From Spirochaetales bacterium (GTDB lineage: Bacteria > Spirochaetota > Spirochaetia > SZUA-6 > DRHE01), in the NCBI GenBank assembly GCA_030604195.1, contig JAUVWI010000003.1, positions 1-64,000 on the forward strand: a stretch of 64,000 nt of DNA, written 5' to 3'. Positions within the stretch are counted from its first letter, which is position 1. Every line of letters begins with the position of its first letter. Position numbers and translations under genes: made by a program. Below, one piece after another: positions 1-7,553 of this stretch. The notes below the pieces were generated by a model. The model saw only the letters and a list, made by a program, of their open reading frames with translations. It did no database searches and was not told where the DNA came from.

Positions 1-49
1 CTAATTTTGTCACCATGGCAGATTTAAATTCTTCAGAATAATTTCTCAA
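1..49 (-). CDS. Transposase OrfA-like protein, N-terminus only (runs off the window)
   Basis: Reading the minus strand from a TTG at 49, the first 16 residues are MRNYSEEFKSAMVTKL. This resembles the start of Transposase_8/IS3-type OrfA proteins (aromatic-S-E-E-F-K followed by a hydrophobic stretch). An AAGGAG ribosome-binding site lies at 63-58, eight bases before the TTG, which supports a real start. Only 16 codons are inside the window, so the family is tentative. A perfect 28-bp palindrome sits about 30 bp upstream. The truncated winged-helix gene at 127-342 suggests that a mobile element interrupts or borders this end of the region. Confidence 0.45.
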   Translation of the reverse strand, partial: MRNYSEEFKSAMVTKL

Positions 50-78
50 AATAAAAACTCCTTATTCCGCCCCGATTT

Positions 79-106
79 TTTCCCTGGGGGGTACCCCCCA
101 GGGAAA
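79..106. repeat. Perfect 28-bp GC-rich palindrome
   Basis: The bases read TTTCCCTG, then GGGGG, a central GTAC, CCCCC and CAGGGAAA, a perfect inverted repeat with no loop (centre GGGGGGTACCCCCC). It lies between the minus-strand transposase-like start and the plus-strand fragment at 127. There is no T-run after it on either strand, so it does not look like an intrinsic terminator. It could be an element end, an operator for the transposase gene, or a mobile palindromic unit. Confidence 0.8.
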
Positions 107-126
107 GACTAAACACGACAACTACG

Positions 127-342
127 TTGACATATAGGGTCCCTGTAAGTGTCCCTGTAAATAATCGGCAAAGATGGTTCCTGGAACAACTCGTAGCAGG
201 CAAGCAGATCAGAGCATCCGAGCTGGCTGTCTATTGGAGCATTTCCGAGAAGACAGCAAAACGGGATATTGCAGATTTAAAAAGGAATGGCCTGGTCGAG
301 TTTGTCGGCGCAGCGAAGAATGGTTTTTACCGTACCGTATAA
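127..342 (+). pseudogene. C-terminal winged-helix fragment of an AlbA_2/RecG-like ATP-binding protein
   Basis: The 71 residues contain a helix-turn-helix: an RQRWFLEQL helix, then SELAVYWSISEKTAKRDIAD, then a GLVEFVGAAKNGFYR wing. This tail is typical of the C-terminus of AlbA_2/HATPase_c_4 (COG2865-type) transcriptional regulators, often preceded by repeated VPVxVPV residues, which are also present here. The family is normally 400-600 residues, so the front part is missing. The only start is a TTG at 127 without a clear ribosome-binding site. The fragment lies next to a transposase-like gene and a palindrome, so truncation by a mobile element is likely. A free-standing small HTH protein cannot be excluded. 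Confidence 0.55.
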
Positions 343-353
343 GGTCAACATAA

Positions 354-488
354 GGGCCGAGTTCCGGAAGGAGCCAGTCAATAGAAGGATTTGAAAAAGA
401 GGACCGCCTGTTGGATGCAGCTGACTTTGAAGTAACAATATATGAAGAAACCAAAGAGATTACAGTAGAGGAATGCCCTGGACATTAA
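354..488 (+). other. Short unrecognised open frame, probable gene remnant
   Basis: Open from after a TAA at 351-353 to a TAA at 486-488. It translates to an acidic tail ending EETKEITVEECPGH. There is no ATG, and the only internal start candidate is a TTG. I do not recognise the family. It lies between the truncated HTH gene and a copied fucose-synthase fragment, so it is most likely the tail of a gene cut off by rearrangement. Confidence 0.25.
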
Positions 489-490
489 TA

Positions 491-522
491 GGGTATAGCC
501 GCTATTTATCGCTGGTATTGCC
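491..522. repeat. Copy of the 3' end of the GDP-fucose synthase gene
   Basis: Positions 491-522 match 14151-14182, the last codons of the fucose synthase gene, at 29 of 32 bases. The shared stretch includes an identical run GCTGGTATTGCC. Similarity stops abruptly on both sides. The minus-strand glycosyltransferase gene ends inside this copy, so its last residues (PGNTSDK) are encoded by antisense fucose-synthase sequence. This marks an old recombination joint. Confidence 0.75.
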
Positions 523-1641
523 TGGCTTGATATCTTGTTTGCTGATCTTCTCTTTAAATACTATATTCTGGTAACCAAAGAAATTAATAATTACGGCAAT
601 TATAATACCGATCAAAGTATTTGCTCGGTAATTGACCCCCCACTCAAGTAAGATGTAAAACAAAATTTGCCTGGTTAAAAAAGATACAGCTGTAACTAGG
701 TGAAAAAGAAGCATTTTATTGATGAAGTTGATAGCAGATCTAAATTTGTAGCGCCAGGTAATAAAGGCATGCAGTAAGAATCCTATGATTATAGAAACCT
801 CTATGCTTATTGCGTAAGCAATATTCTGCTGTAACTTTGAAGAGAAATGCAAGTACTCTACCAAAAAAATAATGGTAGCAAATTGTGCTGCAGCAACGAT
901 AAGCCCGTTGAAACCATATTTTACAAAATTGGCTAATTTTGAAGTGTTATATTTAAATATGCACCAAAGGGCTCTAAAGGCATCTTTAAAGCCAATTTTT
1001 TTACCCTCATTATATGTCCTGCCATAATAAGATATTCCAACTTCATAAATTGAAATATCTTCCTCCCTTGCCATTTTAGAAACTTTGGCGGTAATTTCCG
1101 GTTCTATGCCAAAGCGCTTTTCTTCAATGTCAATCCTTTCAATTACCTGCTTTGTAAAAACCTTGTAACAGGTTTCCATATCTGTCAGATTTAAATCCGA
1201 GAAAATGTTTGAAAGCCAGGTCAGCAAACGATTTGCTAATGAATGCCAGTAATATAATACCCTGTGGGTTTCCCCACCGGCAAAACGGGAACCGTAAACC
1301 ACGTTTGCTTTACCGCTCAATATAGGCTGAATCAACTTAGTGTATTCACCAGGATCATACTCTAAATCTGCATCCTGGATAATCACAATATCGCCACTGC
1401 AGTGGGCGAAGCCGGTTTTTAAGGCTGCGCCTTTTCCCATGTTTTTATGGTGAAGAATAATCTTATAGTTATCCTTTGTGATTTTATCCAGAAGATTACG
1501 GGTACCGTCTGTTGAATAATCATCTACAATAATTATTTCTCTTTCCATATTATCAGGAAGAGGAGCTTGCTGTACTTTATCTAGAATATTCTGTAGAGTA
1601 TTGACTTCATTATAGACAGGTATTACGATCGATAATTTCAT
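502..1641 (-). CDS. Family 2 glycosyltransferase fused to a GtrA-like membrane domain
   Basis: The N-terminal half is a dolichyl-phosphate-sugar-synthase-like GT2 domain: [11 protein letters not shown] at the start, [24 protein letters not shown], and the metal-binding DAD in [13 protein letters not shown]. The C-terminal half (about residues 245-365) is a GtrA-like domain with four hydrophobic helices. Such fusions are thought to load a sugar onto undecaprenyl phosphate at the inner membrane and help present it for transfer to surface glycans. The start at 1641 was chosen over the longer frame at 1701 because a GAGAAG ribosome-binding site precedes it and the GT2 domain begins there. It is divergent from the glycosyltransferase at 1746. 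The final residues derive from a copied fucose-synthase fragment, so the C-terminus may be altered. Confidence 0.85.
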   Translation of the reverse strand: MKLSIVIPVYNEVNTLQNILDKVQQAPLPDNMEREIIIVDDYSTDGTRNLLDKITKDNYKIILHHKNMGKGAALKTGFAHCSGDIVIIQDADLEYDPGEYTKLIQPILSGKANVVYGSRFAGGETHRVLYYWHSLANRLLTWLSNIFSDLNLTDMETCYKVFTKQVIERIDIEEKRFGIEPEITAKVSKMAREEDISIYEVGISYYGRTYNEGKKIGFKDAFRALWCIFKYNTSKLANFVKYGFNGLIVAAAQFATIIFLVEYLHFSSKLQQNIAYAISIEVSIIIGFLLHAFITWRYKFRSAINFINKMLLFHLVTAVSFLTRQILFYILLEWGVNYRANTLIGIIIAVIINFFGYQNIVFKEKISKQDIKPGNTSDK

Positions 1642-1745
1642 TTTCTTCTCATATAATATGTTGAATTTATTGTTTAACCTACGGTAGTATATATTCAACA
1701 TCCGGTCAATGGCGCTGAAGAAAATGGCTAGAGGGACAATTCTGA

Positions 1746-3129
1746 ATGATAGATTTTACAAATATAAAAAAAGATTCCGGTAGAATTATTACTGTTTTAT
1801 TAATCGCTCTTTTGCTTAGATTATTGCTCTTTTCTGCAATTCTTATGTTTAACACCGGGGGTTTTATTCAGGCTGACTCACACGAATACTTAAATATTGC
1901 TGAAAACCTGGTAACAAAGGCTGCTTTCAGCCAGAGTGTTGATGAGCCGTTAATTCCTGATGGCAGGCGAACTCCGGTTTATCCGCTCTTTATTGCCCTG
2001 TTTAGATTAGCGGGTTTTAATCTTGCAGCAATTATATTTATTAAATTGATATTATCTGTCTTCAACTGCTTTCTGGCTTTTAGGATTACCCATTGGCTTA
2101 CTGAGAGCTATAAATCATCCATTTTTGCATGTTTAATAGTTGCAATTGATATTCCCACAATCGTATATGCGAATATCATTTTAACAGAGACCCTTTTTAC
2201 ATCATTATTTTTACTTTCTATTTTCTTTTTAATAAGGTATTTGAAGGATGATGGAGAAAAAGTTCTAATTCTTATTCTATCAGGAATATTTCTCGGCCTT
2301 TCAATACTATGCAGGCCTATTTCACTATTCTTTCCTGTTGTTATGGTTGCTTTGCTTCTGCTTTTCCAAAGCAGGAATTTCAAGTTGTTTCTTATAAAAA
2401 TACCGCTTTTCTTACTGGCCATTATTATACCGTTATCTCCGTGGCTGCTCCGAAACCAGGTTGTATTCGGATCACCAATGTTAAGTACAATTTCCAGTAC
2501 CAATATGCTGCATTATCGGGCTGCGGGAGTGTATGCAGCTAAAGAAAAGGTTTCTTTCACCGAAGCTCAAAGAGAATTGAAAGAGCTGGCAGAAAGCACA
2601 TTCACCGGTAATAGAGATGAGCAACCCCTGGATTATAAAAATCATGAAGCAAAACTCGGAGCAAGCATAATACTGGCTAATCCCCTTTACTATAATAAAG
2701 AACAATATAAGTTCGGCGATTAATCTATTCTTAAGCCCCTTAAGAAGCACAATAGATCTACAACTTGGCCTTGCCAGCAACGCTACTACTATGGCGAATT
2801 GGGCAAAAAGTAAAAAGGATACAATTTTTAGCAGGCTTATTTCAACAACCAGCAGCTTTACCCTGGTTATGGTTCTCCTGCAAATGATAACACTGGCAAT
2901 TGTATGGCTTTTAGCAGTTGCCGGTATGGTTGCCGCCTTCAGGCATAAAAACTATATGAGTTTTGCATTATTGCTTTTGACGATATTATATTTCGGTGTT
3001 ATTACGGGAGGCCCGGAAGCATACGCCCGTTTTCGAGTCCCGATAATGCCTTTCTTAGCTTTGATTTTCGGCATTGGCTTTACTTCTATATCTGAAGCCT
3101 TTAAGAAAAAACAATCGCAGCAGCAGTGA
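1746..3129 (+). pseudogene. GT-C family (ArnT/PMT-like) membrane glycosyltransferase, frameshifted
   Basis: Two frames together make one protein of about 460 residues. The first (1746-2723) has an N-terminal membrane helix, the FIQADSHEYLNIAENL loop with the acidic residue typical of dolichyl-phosphate-mannose-type transferases, a PLF motif and several more helices. Around 2685-2700 the frame shifts by one base. The continuation (SSAINLFLSPLRSTIDLQLGL) runs into the ORF usually read from 2791, which ends with two membrane helices and a GGPEAYARFRVPIMP motif. The enzyme would move a sugar from a polyprenyl-phosphate carrier to a periplasmic acceptor, and the GT2-GtrA gene next door could supply that carrier. 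One inserted base would explain the break, so a sequencing error remains possible. Confidence 0.75.
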
Positions 3130-3158
3130 TATTTGCAGACTAAATGTTTTATCGGTAA

Positions 3159-4106
3159 TTAATTGCTGCCGTTCAGCAACTTATCAAAGTAAGAGATTGT
3201 TTTTACCAGGCCCTCTTCCAACTTGATCCCTGGTTCCCAGCCTAATTCTCTTTTAGCCAGATCTATTACAGGCTGTCTTTGCCTGGGATCATCCTCGGGA
3301 AGTGAGTTATATATGATCTTGCTCTTTGAATTGGTCATGTTAATAACCTTTTCCGCCAGTTTTAAAATAGAGAACTCGTCAGGATTACCGATATTTACCG
3401 GTCCGGTAAAATCAATTCTGGAGTTCATCATCTTCACCATTCCATCTATAAGATCATCCACATAGCAGAAACTCCTGGTCTGGCTGCCATCACCGTAAAT
3501 AGTTATATCTTCATTCTTTAAGGCCTGTACAATGAAGTTAGATACAACCCTGCCGTCATTGGGGTGCATCCTGGGGCCGTAGGTGTTGAATATTCTTATA
3601 ACCTTAATTTTTACCTGGTTCTGCCGGTAGTAATCAAAAAAGAGGGTTTCAGCGCATCTTTTTCCCTCATCGTAGCAGGCACGCGGTCCCAATGTGTTTA
3701 CATTGCCTCTATAATTTTCAGGTTGTGGATGGACATCAGGGTCGCCATATATCTCTGAAGTTGAGGCCTGCAATATCCTTATTTTAAGACGTTTAGCCAG
3801 GCCCAGCATATTGATTGCCCCCATTACCGAGGTCTTTGTGGTCTGCACCGGATCAAACTGGTAATGCACCGGGCTTGCCGGGCAGGCCAGGTTATAGATC
3901 TCATCAACCTCTACAAATAGAGAAAAAGTTATATCATGCCGGAGAATCTCGAAATATGGGTTATCCATTAGATGAGCAATATTTGATTTCCTTCCGGTAA
4001 AGAAGTTGTCCACACAAAGAATATCATTTCCCTCCTTTAACAGCCTTTCACACAGATGACTGCCTAAAAAGCCCGCCCCGCCTGTTACCAGAATCCTTTT
4101 GCCCAT
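3159..4106 (-). CDS. UDP-glucuronate decarboxylase (UDP-xylose synthase) family, extended SDR
   Basis: Predicted to convert UDP-glucuronate to UDP-xylose using bound NAD in the cytoplasm. The Rossmann motif [15 protein letters not shown] is at the N-terminus, followed by the [11 protein letters not shown] loop, STSEIYGDP, the catalytic YDEGK (YxxxK) and NTYGPRM. These are characteristic of UXS enzymes and match that subfamily better than dTDP-glucose dehydratases. The start at 4106 follows an AGGAG site. The upstream 19 codons of the longer frame read through that site and are probably untranslated. Length (315 residues) is normal. It belongs to the surface-glycan gene set and could use UDP-glucuronate made by the kinase/nucleotidyltransferase pair at 15088-16886. 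Confidence 0.88.
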   Translation of the reverse strand: MGKRILVTGGAGFLGSHLCERLLKEGNDILCVDNFFTGRKSNIAHLMDNPYFEILRHDITFSLFVEVDEIYNLACPASPVHYQFDPVQTTKTSVMGAINMLGLAKRLKIRILQASTSEIYGDPDVHPQPENYRGNVNTLGPRACYDEGKRCAETLFFDYYRQNQVKIKVIRIFNTYGPRMHPNDGRVVSNFIVQALKNEDITIYGDGSQTRSFCYVDDLIDGMVKMMNSRIDFTGPVNIGNPDEFSILKLAEKVINMTNSKSKIIYNSLPEDDPRQRQPVIDLAKRELGWEPGIKLEEGLVKTISYFDKLLNGSN

Positions 4107-4223
4107 AAAATCTCCTATTTTATTCCAACATCTATTTAATTTACCAGGTGGTAGGCTTTGCAATACATCAGGAGCGCCTGCAATCTGCCATGCTCCATAT
4201 TATGCTCTAAATATTTATCTCAA

Positions 4224-4321
4224 TCAACCGTTTTCCGAAAACCTTTTCCGGACACCAGCACGCCGGTAAGAGCATTGCCGGCCATTCCCTTAGCCTTTTC
4301 TAATGTTTCACCGTAGATTAT
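4224..4321 (-). pseudogene. HicB-like antitoxin remnant
   Basis: Directly downstream of the membrane protein gene (4325-5830), the minus strand reads IIYGETLEKAKGMAGNALTG and a short tail before a stop. YGETLEEAxxNAxEALxG is the usual signature of HicB-type antitoxins (partial RNase H fold). There is no start codon, no N-terminal half, and no HicA toxin nearby. I read it as the scar of a deleted toxin-antitoxin gene. The match is short, so this is tentative. Confidence 0.35.
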
Positions 4322-4324
4322 ATA

Positions 4325-5830
4325 TCAGGGTAAACACTTATGAATTTGCACTGTAGAAGATGAGTTTGTCTTATATATTTTATGTTTATTATTTTGGAAT
4401 ATGAGCTCAAAACTTTCTTTATTATCCTCTATGATAGTAATTAGTAATGGGTTGGAAAGGTGTTCCGTGTACACCAAATAATTTGCTTTTGAGTTTATTA
4501 TCTGATCATATTTATCAAACTTATTAGACCATAAAGACGTTCTATTTGTATACAAGGTCATAACACGTGGTTTTCTAAATATAATTATATCCTTCGCTGA
4601 GGTATTTGTAGAAATGTAATTAAACATCTCAATACTCTCAGGAGTATAAGGACCTTCAATTACATTGGAGTGATGTCGATAATAGATAGCACCAGTATAT
4701 AGGCCTGAATATAAGATTAGCATGACACCGGCAACATTAACCAGGTTCCAGTTTAGTGGATTGAATTTATCGGGGATAAAAAGAGAGGTAGGAGTTTTAG
4801 ATAGCCCTACAAAGAAGAAATACATATAAAATGGTAATATGGAAAATACAAAACGTAATCCTTGATGATATGGCCAAAAAATGATTAATAGTAGTGTAAA
4901 AAATACATATATTAAATACAAATAGTCTTTTTTGGCATTTTTAATTATTCCCAGTGCTACAAATGGGATAGTAATACCAAAAAGCACCTTTGCAATAGAC
5001 CTATTGCCGAAAAAATCAGATATGAGAACTATATAGTAATAAATATTTCGTATAACCCATGTGCTTGTCAAATTCTGCGATAAATTTTCGTAGTAGCCAC
5101 TGCCACCTTTTGGAAATGTATTGTTAATAACTACTACAAGGATAATAAACACTATATATGGAATAAATTCTGATTTATTTGATCGTATATAGGGTATAAT
5201 ATTTTGTTTTAAAAAACTTCTGTTACTAATATATTGGCAAACCAACAATGTTGGAATTAGTAAAATACCTTGTGATCTAATGAGATATGAATAGAATATA
5301 AAAAACCCAATAAGCGAGTAACTAATGCTTTTATTTGCCCATATTTTTTTATTTATAACTATCTCTTGGATTAAATATACCGAAAGAAGAGAAAAGAAAA
5401 AGAAGGGAATATCGGACAGCACATTATCTTTAAAAGAAAAAAAATAAGGATTTAACGTAAAAATAGTAACTAATAATAATGACTGGATAGAAGTTAGATT
5501 TTTTTTAAAGAGCAAAAAAATTAGTGGTAATGAGAGAAGATAAAATAAACTGACATAAACTTTCATCGCAAATATGTTTATTCCAAAAAAAGAGTAAATC
5601 GGAAATAATAAAAGTGGAAAACCCCACGGGTATATAAAAGAACCATATGTGCCCACATATTTACCAGGAAAGTCATACCCTTCAGATATACTTTTCGCCT
5701 GTGCTATATATTGAGAAAAATCTCCACCCCATTTATGGCCAGGTCTGAATGAGATAAGATAAATTGTTGCTGTTAGTGCGATAATAATAAAAAGAATAAT
5801 GTATATTTTTCTTTCACTTAATACTTTCAT
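4325..5830 (-). CDS. Polytopic GT-C-like membrane glycosyltransferase
   Basis: A 501-residue protein with about ten hydrophobic helices. After the first helix it has a GGDFSQYIAQAKSISEG loop, the equivalent of the acidic first-loop motif of PMT/ArnT-type transferases. The C-terminal 130 residues are soluble, as expected for a periplasmic domain. Probable role: sugar transfer from a polyprenyl-phosphate donor to a glycan or protein outside the inner membrane; the exact substrate cannot be told. The gene is much richer in A+T than its neighbours (long A and T runs, mostly ATA/AAA codons), which suggests later acquisition. A good ATG is at 5830, but the ribosome-binding site (AGGAAT) is only moderate. 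Confidence 0.65.
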   Translation of the reverse strand: MKVLSERKIYIILFIIIALTATIYLISFRPGHKWGGDFSQYIAQAKSISEGYDFPGKYVGTYGSFIYPWGFPLLLFPIYSFFGINIFAMKVYVSLFYLLSLPLIFLLFKKNLTSIQSLLLVTIFTLNPYFFSFKDNVLSDIPFFFFSLLSVYLIQEIVINKKIWANKSISYSLIGFFIFYSYLIRSQGILLIPTLLVCQYISNRSFLKQNIIPYIRSNKSEFIPYIVFIILVVVINNTFPKGGSGYYENLSQNLTSTWVIRNIYYYIVLISDFFGNRSIAKVLFGITIPFVALGIIKNAKKDYLYLIYVFFTLLLIIFWPYHQGLRFVFSILPFYMYFFFVGLSKTPTSLFIPDKFNPLNWNLVNVAGVMLILYSGLYTGAIYYRHHSNVIEGPYTPESIEMFNYISTNTSAKDIIIFRKPRVMTLYTNRTSLWSNKFDKYDQIINSKANYLVYTEHLSNPLLITIIEDNKESFELIFQNNKHKIYKTNSSSTVQIHKCLP

Positions 5831-5920
5831 GCATTATTCCTTTTTGGTTTATATTTTATTGAGAGTAATATCAATATCACAAAAAGGATGAAAAATCAAG
5901 TAATTACTCAAAATAACGAA

Positions 5921-6015
5921 TTGCGGGGTTGCAGATTACACACACAACCAACCTGTAATCGGCTTGGGCGATTATAGCCGTTGGTAAAAACAACTGGTTG
6001 TTATTATCCTTTAGT
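5921..6015 (+). repeat. Dispersed intergenic repeat, copy A (AACAAC-GTTGTT dyad)
   Basis: Shares its order of blocks with 11999-12115: GCGGG-TT-GCAGATTA, CACAACC-CCTGTAAT, GGG-GATT, AAAAACAAC-GGTTGTTA, then TTATTATCCTTT. The core AACAACTGGTTGTT is a 14-bp inverted repeat. At the second location the repeat ends just before the start codon of a DUF4143 ATPase gene. Here no such gene follows and the sequence runs into a reversed, decayed toxin gene. Copy A therefore looks like the promoter/operator scar of a lost ATPase gene. Confidence 0.6.
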
Positions 6016-6064
6016 AACATCTGTCGGTTATTCTACTTCTTTTACGAAAATAGAATCTATGTAA

Positions 6065-6229
6065 TTACATCCGGGTATGTAAAAAAGGTCCAAAGCTGAA
6101 TTGAAAAGAAGAAAAAAAAGTATATGAACTAATGAATCCGGTTTCATTTGCATAATATTTTGAATCTATAGCTATAAAATCATGAATTTGCTTAAGAGAT
6201 TTTATCGCGGGATCAGTCCATATTACCAA
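6065..6229 (-). pseudogene. ParE/RelE-family toxin, truncated remnant
   Basis: Reads VIWTDPAIKSLKQIHDFIA then IDSKYYANE, the N-terminal helix pair of ParE-type toxins (usually xxxWTDPAxxDLxxIxxYIAxDS). After about 30 residues similarity ends and the frame closes at a TAA at 6067-6065. A ParE protein is about 95 residues, so two thirds are missing, including the catalytic or gyrase-binding C-terminus. The likely start is a TTG at 6229 that overlaps the last codons of the antitoxin gene, the usual arrangement for these pairs. The toxin is presumably inactive. Confidence 0.6.
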
Positions 6230-6399
6230 TTAGCAGCTTCCCGTTTTAGTTCATCAAGTGTTTTTATATTTCCGTTTAAAATAGCTGTTTGCCCATTATG
6301 TACTTTTTCAAGAACATAAAGGCGATACATAATTTCTTCAAAATTAGCAGCATCGGGTAGACTTTCTATTGCATGGATCGATTCTTGTTTAATATTCAT
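6223..6399 (-). CDS. Small RelB/ParD-like antitoxin, 58 residues
   Basis: Too short for many gene finders, but it has an ATG at 6399, an AGAAGAGG ribosome-binding site six bases upstream and a stop that overlaps the toxin start. The protein (MNIKQESIHAIESLPDAANF at the start, then EEIMYRLYVLEKV and KTLDELKREAANW) fits a known family of ParE-partner antitoxins. Members of that family have an IxxLPxxAxxEExMYxLYxLxKVxxG core and end in an EEVKxxLxxW helix. It may still be made although its toxin is truncated. Confidence 0.6.
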   Translation of the reverse strand: MNIKQESIHAIESLPDAANFEEIMYRLYVLEKVHNGQTAILNGNIKTLDELKREAANW

Positions 6400-6510
6400 T
6401 ACAAACCTCTTCTTAAAGTTTACAAAATATATGTGAAAATGTAAAGAAATAGGCTATGGAACTGGATATTCTTTTTTTAGAGCATCATTACATGATCAAA
6501 CATATATTTG

Positions 6511-6556
6511 TCAACAGATACCCGGTAGCGCATTATATTGAGCACTGCAATGGTAG
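6511..6556. repeat. Copy of an internal fragment of the GHMP kinase gene
   Basis: Bases 6511-6539 are identical to 16192-16220 inside the GHMP kinase gene (29 of 29), followed by a 7-base identical block (GCACTGC) and weaker similarity. On the minus strand both copies encode NIMRYRVSV. Around it lies only A+T-rich noncoding sequence. Together with the fucose-synthase fragment at 491-522 it shows that short pieces of the glycan genes have been copied or left behind elsewhere in the region. Confidence 0.75.
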
Positions 6557-6640
6557 AATCTGTAATTATGGTTGCAAAGGTATGTTTTTTTAACTATAAA
6601 AGAACAATACAATAGCTAAAATGAAATAAGGCAAACAGGA

Positions 6641-7546
6641 ATGATAAAATCACCAATTATCGGAAAACAGAAGAAATTTACCTTTCCTTTATCTTTTGCT
6701 TTCACATTTGAGAAAGGCGAGCATAAAGGAGAAAGCTATCAAGGGCATTTAGATATCTGCAGTAATCCAATATGTACCTGCAAAGGTGTAAGATTTGCAA
6801 TTACGGATATCGATAAAGACAGAATAGGTAATCCTGAAAGCGAAATTAAATACAAGTTTAGTATAGATATCCTGGAGAAGAAAATCGAGGAAGGCAAAGA
6901 ATACAAGCTTTCGGCTGTTAACAAGAACTTTGCCAAATCGTTTATCAATGAATTGAGCAAGGAAAACTGGCAGGATTTTCAAACGGTATACTATTCCTAT
7001 AAAGCTCACATAACTGAAAATTGTGATCTTCAGGAATTGGACCCGGTTTTTCCTGAATATGAGATCGAACAGAAAGAATTAATGGTATTTTACGATGAAA
7101 TATTCCCGTATACAGCTGATATTGCTTTTCAAAACGGCAATATCGAGTTTATTGTAGAAGATCAATACTGTTTGAATCCTGACTGCTCCTGTAAAAATAC
7201 GGTGCTGACAATAGTGCCGATAATAGATGGTAAGAGCCTTGCAGGCCCTCAAGCGGCGGCAGTGAGATATGATTACATAACTAAAAAATGGGAATTAGAA
7301 AAAGATTTCACTGGTAGATTCAGTAGATCTCTTGATCTAAACGAAATAATGGCGGAATTACACAAATCTATACCCGATATTGCCGCCACAGTAAAAAAAC
7401 GGCATAGAAATCTCAGGTTGTTATATCAGAATTATAAAAAGAAGAAGAACATCGATACTGATGATGTTTCAAAGCGCAAAATTGGTCGGAACGAGCCCTG
7501 TCCCTGTGGAAGTGGAAAGAAATATAAGATATGTTGTGGCAGATAG
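6641..7546 (+). CDS. SEC-C motif protein with two additional Cys-rich modules
   Basis: A 301-residue protein ending in a classical SEC-C zinc motif (GRNEPCPCGSGKKYKICCG). Upstream it has two similar C-x4-C-x-C clusters, CSNPICTCKGVRFAI near residue 41 and CLNPDCSCKNTVLTI near residue 180. The body therefore appears to be an internal duplication of a Cys-rich beta module. SEC-C tails bind zinc and often dock onto other proteins (as in SecA, where they contact SecB and ribosomes). The function here is unknown. The stop is 8 bases before the SNF2 helicase start, so the two are almost certainly one operon. The start ATG at 6641 follows a weak CAGGA. Confidence 0.7.
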   Translation: MIKSPIIGKQKKFTFPLSFAFTFEKGEHKGESYQGHLDICSNPICTCKGVRFAITDIDKDRIGNPESEIKYKFSIDILEKKIEEGKEYKLSAVNKNFAKSFINELSKENWQDFQTVYYSYKAHITENCDLQELDPVFPEYEIEQKELMVFYDEIFPYTADIAFQNGNIEFIVEDQYCLNPDCSCKNTVLTIVPIIDGKSLAGPQAAAVRYDYITKKWELEKDFTGRFSRSLDLNEIMAELHKSIPDIAATVKKRHRNLRLLYQNYKKKKNIDTDDVSKRKIGRNEPCPCGSGKKYKICCGR

Positions 7547-7553
7547 ATAACTT

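Noticed and set aside
79-106. Reading the GC-rich palindrome as an intrinsic terminator
   Set aside because: No T-run follows on either strand; the T-run at 74-80 is on the wrong side for the plus strand and becomes an A-run on the minus strand.
2791-3129. Separate membrane protein gene at 2791-3129
   Set aside because: The frame is open upstream to about 2690 and continues the glycosyltransferase; the ATG is internal and has no ribosome-binding site.
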